From: Ephydatia muelleri | Taxonomy: Eukaryota > Porifera > Demospongiae > Spongillida > Spongillidae | Direction: 5' to 3' | Length of the DNA: 64,000 nucleotides | NCBI GenBank assembly: GCA_013339895.1 | Contig: JABACO010000011.1 | Coordinates: 7,401,137-7,465,136, forward strand | Shown here: positions 45,041 to 56,690 of the stretch, in pieces | How the letters are laid out: each line of letters opens with the position of its first letter | Numbering within the stretch: the first letter of the stretch is position 1 | Translations under genes and position numbers: made by a program | Notes under the pieces: generated by a model | Databases searched by the model: none | Told to the model about the DNA's origin: nothing | The model's input: the letters and a program-made list of their open reading frames with translations, nothing else

Positions 45041-45980
45041 TTAGGGATTGTGAAGACCCGGACTACACCCTACCACCCCCAATCAGATGGGATGATTAAG
45101 AGGTTCAACAGAACCTTACTTTCAATGCTGAAAAGGGCTGCTATTGATGCCGAAAGAGACTGGGACCTCAAGCTGCCATGCCTCATGATGGCATATCGCA
45201 CCAGCATTCACGAGACAACAAAGGCTACTCCTTTCTCGCTCATGTTTGGCTGAGAAGTACAACTACCCATCGACATCATGTTTGGGAAACCGCTGGGTGT
45301 AACTACTACCAGTACCTTAGAGTATGCCAGGGCGCTGGAGCAACGGTTGGTAGCAGCCTATGAGCATGTCAGGGAGTACTTGGGAATTGAACAGAGGAGG
45401 CACAAACAACTCTATGACCGCAAGGTAGAGGGAAAACCATATAAGGAGGGAGATAGTGTGTGGTTATATTGTCCAGCTGTACCCCAGGGGCACTCTAAGA
45501 AACTTCATGCATGTTGGAAAGGCCCCTATACTGTTGCAAAAGTGTACGAGAAAGGTGTTTATCAAATTAAATGGAATCTTCCACCGCACAAGCAGCAAGT
45601 AGTACATTTTGACCGCCTAAAGCCCTATCTCACCAGACACTTAGATGATGAACCTATGCCGGATGAATCTGGTCGTGAAGAACACAGCCTGGATGAGACC
45701 ACAGAGAATGAAGCGCTCATTCAAGATAGGTGATACTCTGGTGAGGCAAACTGAACCTGACATGCTGCAAGAGTGGAACATGGTACTGAAAGTCAATTAG
45801 TTGAAACAGGTGATACCACAGAAGAGGACCCCGAGAATTTAGTACCAGAAATGGATGATAACATGGAGAGTAAAGAGGAGGCACAGGGCACTCCGGAGGC
45901 ACCAGAAGAGGAAGGGCTTCATCGATCAACACAGGAAAGGAGGCCACCTGAGCGATTTGGAACCTGGGTGACTCATTAGA
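45041..45980 (+). pseudogene. pol of outer Gypsy, integrase C-terminal part
   Basis: It resumes directly after the nested element with the YHPQSDG-type motif and integrase tail (YKEGDSVWLYCP, GPYTVAKVYEKG). An acidic Glu-rich end follows after a frame change near 45735. Reading frame continuity across 40352/45045 is exact if the nested element and one target copy are discounted. Confidence 0.8.
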
Positions 45981-45999
45981 CATGTGGACATGTCTATTT

Positions 46000-46012
46000 A
46001 TGGAGGGAGTGA
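46000..46012 (+). promoter_or_regulatory. polypurine tract of outer Gypsy
   Basis: GGAGGGAGTGA immediately before the 3' LTR, the expected second-strand primer. Confidence 0.6.
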
Positions 46013-46178
46013 TGTAACACCTTATAGGCATGCGCAGAAACCTCTACCCTGACAGCTTGGCCACTTGTGTTCCCGTGAACTCTGCACCTAATGTATTGTA
46101 CTGTATATAAATGCATATTTCTGCAGTGTTGTACACTTCTCTCATTATTATATTTTGGGTACAACCTGGCCTGTTACA
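46013..46178 (+). repeat. 3' LTR of outer Gypsy
   Basis: 166 bp, TGTAACACCT to CTGTTACA. About four differences from the 5' copy. Confidence 0.92.
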
Positions 46179-49100
46179 GTTCCGATGTTATATACGTCCC
46201 TAGTGCTTGCTGTTGGCTGGCTATAGCATTGGAGAGCTTCAACCTCCCACGCTCTATATTTACCCATGCTGCAAAGCATAATGTTTGTATTCGTTCTAAT
46301 TCACAGCAAGGCAGGTAGAATGACTACACACCCAGCTATCCAAGCTTGAACGAACATCCTAGCTTCAAAGACAGACCACCCAGTTTGTGACCAATGTTGG
46401 ATTTAAAACAATGCAACAGACTTATGGACACACCTGTTTTTTCACCCAGTAGTATTGCCTAGCATAGCATTAGGGGTGCATTCAGCTTTAGGAAATATTA
46501 GGCCGATATATTAAAGTCTCACAGAAAAATGTTGCATATTTTATAGGGTACAAGATACACAGTAGAAACATGTTTAGTGATACTTACCAACTGTAGTGTT
46601 GTATACATTGTTCGTAGCACACATAATGGAAAATAAGGAAGATATAAATTAGTAAAGGGAAAATGTTATTGAAACTATTGTTGATACAAATTTCAACACA
46701 AAATCTTGCATGCACATTGGTACATACAGATGCAGTAACACACATACAAACACAGATATGAACACATAAAATACTAAAGCAATGCTCAGGGTCTCAATAG
46801 TTCCAATGTAATATACATCCCTAGTGCTTGCTGTTGGCTGGCTAGCATTGTTCAAGATGGCGGGTTAGCATTGGAGAGCTTCATCCTCCCCACCCTCTAT
46901 TCCTTGTATATTTGCCCTGCTTTCCAGTGCATTGTTTGTTTCCATTCTCATTCACATCATGGCAAGGTACAACCTTTTCACACATGTCTACAAATCGAGC
47001 AATCCAAGCTTGAACAAGTGTCCTTGCTACACAGGTCACCAAACTTTGGCCGATGTGGACTCATGCCACACTCCTAACCTTGCCCCCAGTAGTACTGTCC
47101 AGCATAGTATTAGGGGTGCATTCAGAGTAAGGAAATATTAGGCCAATATTTTACCGTCTCACAAACAATTGTTGCACATAATATAAGGTACGATATCCAC
47201 AGTGGAAAAATGTTCAATCATACTCACCTCCTGTAGTGTGGTACACATTATTCATAGCACACATAATGGAAAAGAAGGATGATATTAATTAGTATAGGAA
47301 ATGTTATCACAACTATTGTTAATACAAATTTGAATTCAAAATCTTGCATGCACATTTGTACATACAGATGCAGCAACACACACATACACACATACAAACA
47401 CACATATAAACACACAAAACATTAAAGCAGTGCTTTAAGGCTCAATAGTTCTGATGTTATATACATCCCTAGTGCTTGCGGTTGGCTGGCGATAGCATTG
47501 GAGAGATTTACCCTCCCATGCTCTATATTTACCCATGCTGTAAAGCATAATGTTTGTATCCATTCTCATTTACAGCAAGGCAGGTACAATCTCTGCACGC
47601 ATGACTACACACCCAGCTATCAAAGCTTGAACGAACATCCTAGCTTCATAGACAGATCACCCTGATGGTGGCCAGTGTCGGATAGGGAACAATGCAACAG
47701 ACTCATGGACACACCTGATTTTGCTCCCAGTTGTATTGCCTAGTATAGCCATTAGGGTGCATTCAGCTTTAGCAAATATTATAGGCCAATATATTAAAGC
47801 CTCGCAGAAAATTGTTGCACATAACATAAGGTACGAGATTCACAGTGGAAACATGTTCAGTGATACTTACCAGCTGTTGTGTTGTACATGTTGTTCATAG
47901 CACACATAATGGAAAAGAAGAATGAGCATGTTGGTAAATGTTAACAGAACAAAACTAAAAACAAGACGCGGCATACACGTTTGCACAAACACATATACAC
48001 ATACAAACAATACACACACAAACATTTACATGAAAGCAATGAGGGGACTTAACAGAGTTCCAGCTTCTGGACGTGTTATCTACATTCCTAGTGGTTGGAT
48101 ATCAGCTTCACCCTCCCCACCCACCACTCCTTGTATATTTGCTCTTGCTTTCCAGTGCATTGTTTGTTTCCATTCTCATTCACAGCATGGCAAGGTACAG
48201 CCATGCACGCATGACTATAAATCTAGCTTGCCAAGCTGGAACCAGCGTTCTTGCTACAGAGGTCACCAAGATTTTGGCCAATATTGTAAAGCCAATATAT
48301 TAGGCCGGTATTGTAAAGCCTCACTAAACATTGTTGCACATAATATAAGGTACATGATCCATAGTGGAAACATGTTCAATGATACTTACCTTCTGTAGTG
48401 TTGTACAAATTGTTCATAGCACACATAATGGAAAAGAAGGAAGATACAAATGATTGCAAATGTTAACAGAACAAAATTTAAAAACAAGAAGTTGCATACA
48501 CATTTGCAAAAACACATTCACATACATACACATGCATGCACACACACACAATTACACATATCTACACCCAAACCCACACACACACATACACACACACAAC
48601 ATTTGCACATAATATATGGTACGAAATCCACAGTGGTCAATGATACTTACCTTCTGTAGTGTTGAACATTGTTCATAGCACACAAAATAGAAAAGTAGGA
48701 AGATAGGAATGAGTGTACTCGCAAATGCTAACAAAACAAATCTTAAAAACAAGACAATTGCTCAAACGCATACACACACACGTACACTCAAACACACCTT
48801 CTCAAATACACACACACACATTAAAGCAGTGAGAACAGTGTTCCGGATTCTGGGCATATTACATACGTCCAGTGGTTGCAGATGGCAGCCTAGCATTGGA
48901 GAGCTTCTCCCTTCCCACCCTCCACTCCATTTATAATTGCCTTTGCTGTACAGTGCATGGTTTTCTTCCATTCTCAGTATGGCTAAGTAGGACCTCTGCA
49001 TACACAACTACATACGCCTACATTTAGCCAAGCTTGAACTAGCATCCTAGCTTGGTGTACATCACTCTCACTCTCACACTGCAAAGACTAATGGGACCTT

Positions 49101-52100
49101 GCTTCCAGTTGTATTGTCCAGCACAGAATTAGGGTGCATTCAGCTTAAGGTAATGTTAGGCCGATATTATAAAGCCTCGCAAAAATTGTTGCACATAATA
49201 TAAGGTACAAGATCCACAGCGGAAACATGTTCAGTGATACTTACCTCCTGTAGTGTTGTACACATTGTTCATAATGGAAAAGGAAAAACGATATCAATGA
49301 GTGTGCTCGCAAATGCTAACAGAACAAAATTAAAAAAACAAGACATTGCATACACATTTGCACAAACACATTAACACACACACAGACACATACATTAAAG
49401 CAATATTTAGGGGACTCAATACTGACCAGCATCAGGACATGTTATACACATGTACACAAAGTGCACATCTCCAGTGGTTCAAGTAGGCTGGCTACATTGG
49501 AGAGCTTCACCTTCCCCACCCTCCACTCCATGTAGATATGCCTTTGCTGTACAGTACACGATTTGTTTCCATTCTCATTCACAGCATGGCAAGGTACAAC
49601 CTCTGCATGCATGACTACGCACCCAGCTACATGTAACCAAGCTTGAACCAGTGTCCTTGCTTGGTACGCACAAGTCAAGTTAGTAGTGGTCACTCTCCAG
49701 AACCATGGATTGGGAACACTGTAATATACTCATGGACACTCCTGATTTTGACCCCAATTGCATCGTCCAGCATAGCACTAGAGGTGCATTAAGCTTAAGG
49801 AAATATTTGACTGATATTTTAAAGCCTCACGAAAAAGTGTTGCACATAATATACACTGTAAAGTACGAGATCTACAGTGGTCGGTCCAGGATACTTACCA
49901 GCTGTAGTGTTGTACACATTGTTCATAGCACACATAATGGAAAAGAAGGAAGATATGAATGTGCTAAAAAATGCTAACAGAACAAAATTAAAAACAAGAC
50001 ATCGCATATACATTTGCACAAACACATTCACACACATTCACATGCACACTCACACATACACATATTACAGCAATATTTAGGGGACTAAATATTGTTCCGG
50101 GTTATATTCATGTACACATGGTGCACATCCGCAGTGGTTCAAGTAGGCTGGCTAGCATTGGAGAGCTTCACCCTTCCGGCCTTCCCCCCCACCTGCCATG
50201 GCCATGCTTAAACCAGGACTCCAGATAGGTACGGACACAGGTCACCCAAGTGTGTGGTCAGCATTAACCATGGGTTGGGAACAGTCATGGGACACTCCTG
50301 ACCTTGGCCCCCGCTGTGCATTCAGCTTAGCAAAATATTAGACCATTATCCAGACGCCACACAAACAGTTGCACATAATATAAGGTACGAATCCACAGTG
50401 GTCAATGATACTTACCTTCTGTAGTGTTGAACACATTGTTCATAGCACAAATAATGGAAAAGTACGAAGATAGGAATGAGTGTGCTCGCAAATGTTAACA
50501 AAGCAAATTTTAAAACAAGACATTTACACACCAATATACACACACTCAAGCACTCACAAACACACACACCTCTCAAACACACACACATTAAAGCAGTGAG
50601 AGCAGTGTTCCGGATTCTGGGCATGTTATATACATCATCAGTAGTTGCCGTTGGCAGCCTAGCATTGGAGAGCTTCACCCTTCCCACCCTCCACTCCATT
50701 TATAATTGCCTTTGCTGTACAGTGCATGGTTTGTTTCCATTCTCAATGGCAAAGTAGGACCTCTGCATGCATAACTACATACAGCTACATGTAGCCAAGC
50801 TTGAACTAGCATCCTAGCTTGGTGTACAAAAGTTCATTTAGTGGTCACTCTCACTCTCACACTGCAAAGACTAATGGGACCTTGCTCCAGTTGTATTGTC
50901 CAGCACAGAATTAGGGTGCATTCAGCTTAAGGTAATATTAGGCCGATATTATAAAGCCTCACAAAAATTGTTGCACATAATATAAGGTACAAGATCCACA
51001 GTGGAAACATGTTCAATGATACTTACCTTCTGTAGTGTTGTACACATTGTTCATAATGGAAAAGGAAAAACGATATAAATGAGTGTGCTCGCAAATGCTA
51101 ACAGAACAAAATTTAAAAAAACAAGACATCGCATACACATTTGCACAAACATATTAACACACATTTAACATGCACACACACACACACATACATTCAAGCA
51201 ATGTTTAGGGGACTCAATACTGACCAGCATCAGGACATGTTACATACATGTACACAAAGTGCACATCCCCAGTGGTTCAAGTAGGCTGGTTACATTGGAG
51301 AGCTTCACTCTCCCCACCCTCCACTCCCTGTCTATCTGTCTTTGATGTACAGTGCACGGTTTGTTTCCATTCTCATTCACAGCATGGCAATGTACAACCT
51401 TTGCATGCACACACCCAGCTACATGTAGCCAAGCGGAACCAGTGTCCTTGCTTGGTACATACAGGTCAAGTTAGTAGTGGTCACTCTCTAGAAACCATGG
51501 ATTGGGAACACTGTAATAGACTCATGGACACTCCTGATTTTGACCCCAATTGTATCGTCCAGATAGCACTAGAGGTGCATTCAGCTTAAGGAAATATTTG
51601 ACTGATATTATAAAGCCTCACGAAAATTGTTGCACATAATATAAGGTACAGGATCCAAAGTGGAAACATGTTCTGTGATACTTACCCCCTGTAGTGTTGT
51701 ACACATTGTTCATAGCACACATAATGGAAAAGAAGGAAGATATAAATGTGCTAGAAAATGCTAACAGAACACAATTAAAAACAAGACATCGCATATATAA
51801 TTGCACAAACACATTCACACACATTCACATGCACCTACACACATACACACATTAAAGCAATGTTTAGGGGCTCAACATTGTTCCGGATCAGGGCATGTCA
51901 TATTCATGTACACATGGTGCACATCCGTGGTGGTTCAAGTAGGCTGGCTAGCATCGGAGAGCTTCACCCTCCCCACCTGCCATGGCCAAGCATAAAACAG
52001 GGTCCTAGCTAGGTACGGACAAAGGTCACCCAGTGTGTGGTCAGCATTAACCATCGTTTGGGAACAGTCATGGGACACTCCTGATCTTGGCCCCAGTTGT

Positions 52101-53378
52101 GCATTCAGCTGAATAAAATATTAGGCCATTATTTAGACGCCACACAAACAGTTGCAAATAATACAAGGTACAGGATCCACTCTGGTCAGTGATACTTACC
52201 AGCTGTAGTGTTGTATACATGGTTTATAGCACATATAAATGAAAAGAAGGAAGATATAAATTAATGTGCTCGCAACAACTAACAGAACAAAATCATATGA
52301 TGCATTAGGGGTGCGTTCAATTTAAGGATTGTTAGGCCGATACTTAAAGTCTCAAAAAGAAATTGTTGCACATGATATAAGGAATAGGATCCACAGTGGA
52401 AACATATTCAGTAATACTTACCCACTGTAGTGTTGTACAAATTGTTCATAGCACACATAATGGAAAAGAAGGAAGATATACATGAGTGTGCTCGCATACA
52501 CACAAATACACAAACACACACACACATACAAAACATCATAGCAATGCTTAGGGGCTCATTGGATTTCAGGTTTCTGCGCATGTTATACAAATCACCAATG
52601 CTTACTGTTGGCTGGCTAGCATCGGAGATCTTCACCCTCCCTACCCTCAATTCCCTGTATATTAGCCTTTGCTGTACAGTGCAATGCTTGTTTCCTTTCT
52701 CATTCACAGCATGGCAAAGTACAACCTTTGCATGCATGACTACACACCCAGCTCTTTAGCCAGTGACCTTGCTTGATAAACACATCACCAAGCTATTGGC
52801 CAATGCTCTCATCATGGATTTGGAACAGTACCACAAACTCATGGGACACTCCTGACCTTTCCCCCAGCAGTATAGTTCAGCATAGCATTAAGGTATTCAG
52901 CTTAAGGAAATATTAGGCTGATATTTTAAAGCCGCACAAAAAATGTTGCACATAATACAAGGTACGGGATCCACGATGGAAATATGTTCAGTACTACTTA
53001 CTATCTGCTTAAACCACACATACAATATAAGGTACAGGATCCACTCTAGTCAGTGATACTTACCAGCTGTAGTGTAGTACACATTGTTCATAGCATACAT
53101 AATAGAAAAGAAGGAACATATAATGAGTGTGCTCGCAAACGTTAACGAAATAAATCATAAAAACAAGAAATTTCCAAAAACATATGCACACATAAATACA
53201 CATACACACACACGCACAACACACACACAAAAGCAATTTCAAAGATTCAACAGTGTTCTAGATTCTGGACATGCTATTTACATCCCCAGTGGTTGCAGTT
53301 GGCTAGGTAACATTGGAGGCTTCACCCTCCCCACCCTCAAACACACTCACTCGCACACACAACACATATAAACACATA

Positions 53379-53639
53379 CCGTAAAGTACCACGAATAAGC
53401 CCCCCCCTCCGCCCCCAACAATAAAAAATGGCTCGTGTTTAAACGTGCGCATCTCCGTAACCTCGAAAGTCTCCTCAAATGTATTCAGCATTTCAGAAAC
53501 AAAAATGGTACCCGTACATGATTATGTAAAAAGATACGCAAAAGCGTTCGCGATTACGAAGATACGGACGTTTACACACGAGCCATTTTTTTATTGTTGG
53601 GGGCGGAGGGGGGGGGGGCTTATTCGTGGTACTTTACGG
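53379..53639. mobile_element. 261-bp fold-back MITE, TA-flanked
   Basis: CCGTAAAGTACCACGAATAA, then GCCCCC..., the CCCAACAATAAAAAATGGCT region and TCGTGT are mirrored at the other end over about 70 bp, with weaker pairing further in. A TA lies on each side (53377-53378 and 53640-53641), as for Tc1/mariner-type insertion. There is no coding capacity. Confidence 0.85.
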
Positions 53640-53704
53640 TACATATTAAAGCAATGCTACAGGGAGTGAACAGTGTTCTGGATTCTAGGCATGTTACAGA
53701 CATA

Positions 53705-56690
53705 CCAAGTCTCACGCCTCCGGCGTAAGTCTCACGCCTCAGGCTTCTATCTCACGCTCACACGCCCAACGAATGTTTTCTCACGCCTAAACTAAAACAC
53801 ACAGAACAAAAAGTCATCGCAAATTAATATTGGATAAAGTAAATCATTAATATACACGGCATATACGGTACCCGCCCTCACTATTGAGCCCGGTTATTTA
53901 TGGCAAGTTATTTGATTATTTATGCTTGCAATAAATTATACCGTACCGCGCGCGCGAGCATGGCAGTCCGAGCTGAAAGGTTAGCTTCAGTAGATCAAGA
54001 TGTGGAATCAGATGCCGATGATGAAAACCCAGGACCATCTACATCTAAGAAGCAAAAGATGTCGGCAAAATCCGTCGGTGCAGCCAAGTACCGCACAAAG
54101 TTCCAAAAAGAATGGTTGAAGGTTTACCCCTTTGTTCAAGAAGTTAAAGACAACCCGCACAAGTTTCTATGCAATATCTGTATGCGACAGGTCGCATGTG
54201 ATCATCAAGGTAAGCACGATATTGAAAGGCATATGGAAAAGGCAATGCACCAGGCTAATGTAAAGCAGATGAAAGGCCAAACAACCCTGGGGTTTCAAGT
54301 TGAATCAAGCCCTATCAATGAGCAGGTCATCCGTGCAGAAGTTAAAGTCGCTCATATGCTGGCTCAACACAATGTACCTTTATCTTTAGCTGATGAACTG
54401 ACACCACTATTTCACGACATATTTCCTGACAGTGACATAGCAAAGAATTTCTCTTCCAGACGAACAAAAACTGCTTGCATTTTAAATGGTGCTATTGCAC
54501 CAGTACTTCAGCAAAATCTCGTAAACACCATGAAAACATGTCCATTCACTCTGGCTATTGATGGCTCAACAGACACAGGTGTAGAAAAGATGAACCCTTT
54601 AACTGTGAGGATATTTAATGCTGAATATGGTATGGTACATACACAATTTCTGGATATGTGTATGTCCTCCCAGTCAACTGCTGAAGGAATTTTCACTAAA
54701 ATGGAAGAAGCTCTGCAAAAGCATGAAATTCCATGGCTGAATTGTGTAGGAGTTGGTGTTGATAACACTTCAGTAAATATGGGTTGCAATAACTCAATAA
54801 TGACAAGACTCAAACAAGTAAATGCTTCTGTATATGTCATGGGTTGCCCATGCCACATAATTCACAATACAGCAGGAAAATCAAACAACGCGTTTCAAGA
54901 AGTGAGTTTGACTGATATGTTGCATGTGTCAGTAAAAGTTATACAATTTTACATCCTAGGTGTCTGGATTTAATGTTGAGGATTTAGCAATTGACCTATT
55001 TTATTGGTTTGATAAAAGTACCAAAAGAAAGGCTTTATTATCAGAGTACTGCAACTTCTGTGATGTACAGTATAGAGATATCATTAAACATGTGAACACT
55101 AGATGGCTTAGCTTAGAAAAAGCCATTTACAGAGTTCTGCAACAGTATGATGCATTGAAAAGCTACTTTATTTCCCAAGGTATGTTACTGGAATATACTG
55201 TCCCCATATATATATTTGCATGCTTGTCTTTGTTCTTGATAGATGACAAAGCCCCAAGATTTCATCGTATTCATTCTGCTTTTATGAATCCAATGACTGA
55301 AATAATTCTTCTCTTTTATGAGGCAGTATTGCCTACATTTGTTAATTTTAACAAATTTTTACAAAGAGAAGAACCACTGGTGCATGTCCTCCACTGTCAG
55401 ATTCAATCATTTTTAACCAAACTGGCAAGTAAGTTTGTTCTTGTGCGTAACATCAAATCAGTTTCAGACTATTCTGCGTTAAAGTACACTGATGAAAGAG
55501 ACCAACTTCCAGGTATGCTTTTATTTTTACAATGACAAACTTTTGAATGTACTTTTCCTTCACATACATTACATTTAAGACCATAATATCTTCATTGGAA
55601 TTACTACAAGGAGTGCTCTAAACAAGCGACTGGAGGATGGAGACATCAGTACACGAGATATGAAATGCTTTTACAACAGTGTGCGAGCATTCTATACCAC
55701 AGCTATGAATTATGCTCTAAAGAACTTACCCATAAATGATCCAATGCTAATCAATGCCACATTTGTGAATTATGACACAAAAGATGATGCCACATTTTCA
55801 CAGGTGGAATACTTTGTCCAAAGGTACATGCAGGCCTTAACTATACAATTGCAGTGCATTATTTAACTAACATACACTAATTCAATTGTAAGGTTTGGAG
55901 AATTGCTGCCATTTACACCTGCAAGAGAACTGGAATTGCTTCAGGAAGAGTTCACAGACTATCAACTACTCATGCACGATGCAATACCATCAGATGTGTG
56001 GAATAAGGCAGTCACTGATGAAGATGAACACACCACATACCATAGAATGGACATTGTTTGGCATCATCTGTCCAGTCTAAAGGCACCAGATGGAAATCCA
56101 CGTTTCAATCGACTCAGCAAGATCGCCAAAGTTGTTCTAGTTATTCCACACTCTAATGCCCAGGAAGAACGCATATTCTCGATGGTGAGAAAGAACAAAA
56201 CATGTTTTAGGCCAAATTTGGATCCAAAGGGAACATTGTCCAGCATTTTGACGGTCAAATTGGCTACCAAGCAAGAATGTCATCAATATGAACCAACTAA
56301 AGAAGTACTAAATAAAGCAAAATCTGCAACATGGGAGTATAATAAACAGCATCATAATCAGTAAACTAAGAATAATTATCTGCATGCTTTTGTGCATTTT
56401 ACGTGTTCACATCTATATATTGTGTGTACTATAGTTGCTTGATCAGTAGAATTTGGCTTGCTAATTGCATATTATTTTTACTACATGCATATGTATCAGA
56501 AATAATCACAATGAAACTCGTTACGTATTCATATTGAATGTTACGTGCGGTTGTATCTACTCGAGGCGCCTGAAAAAGCGACTAAGGACTTGACCCCAGG
56601 CGCGAGAAACGCTAATAATTGTTTTTCTCACGCCCAGACAGGGCTATCTCACGCCCAGTATAACATCGTCTCCCGCCTTGGAAGGTATAC
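53705..56690 (+). mobile_element. hAT element carrying an intact transposase gene
   Basis: A segment foreign to the array, bounded by sequence rich in TCTCACGCC. The motif recurs near both ends in the same orientation. No clean terminal inverted repeat could be fixed; a degraded 8-bp duplication (GACATACC/GGTATACC) may mark the ends. It contains the five-exon transposase below. Confidence 0.65.
53960..56364 (+). CDS. hAT transposase, five exons, 715 aa
   Basis: Exons 53960-54901, 54960-55179, 55243-55512, 55580-55823 and 55893-56364 have introns of 58-69 bp with donors GTGAGT, GTATGT, GTATGC and GTACAT. The total is 2148 bases with no frameshift or stop. An acidic N-terminus and Lys-rich stretch lead to a BED-type finger (FLCNICMRQVAC...DIERHMEKAMH). 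The catalytic part has ALAIDGSTDTG-like FTLAIDGSTDTGVEKM and CVGVGVDNTSVNMGC with the likely catalytic Asp residues, then NTRWLSLEKA. The C-terminal hAT dimerisation block reads VIPHSNAQEERIFSMVRKNK. It resembles the ZNF862/KIAA0543-like hAT group. The chosen ATG is the first after the promoter-proximal GC-rich patch; GTG codons upstream are ignored. Probably still able to make enzyme. Confidence 0.85.

Larger units (their letters stand above)
36306..46178 (+). mobile_element. Ty3/Gypsy LTR retrotransposon (outer), with another Gypsy nested inside
   Basis: A complete element with 166-bp LTRs (36306-36471 and 46013-46178) bounded by TGTAAC...GTTACA. It has a tRNA-Leu-type primer site, gag and pol remnants and a purine tract before the 3' LTR. 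The 4-bp target duplication is GTTC. By eye the LTRs differ at about four positions. It is split by a younger element at 40357-45040. Confidence 0.92.

Noticed and set aside
45773-45979. Acidic open frame after the outer Gypsy integrase as an envelope or extra gene
   Set aside because: It lacks a signal peptide or membrane segment and looks like the Glu-rich tail of Pol after a frameshift.
53705-56690. Clean terminal inverted repeats for the hAT element
   Set aside because: The TCTCACGCC motifs near both ends point the same way, and the best duplication candidate has mismatches; the ends are left approximate.
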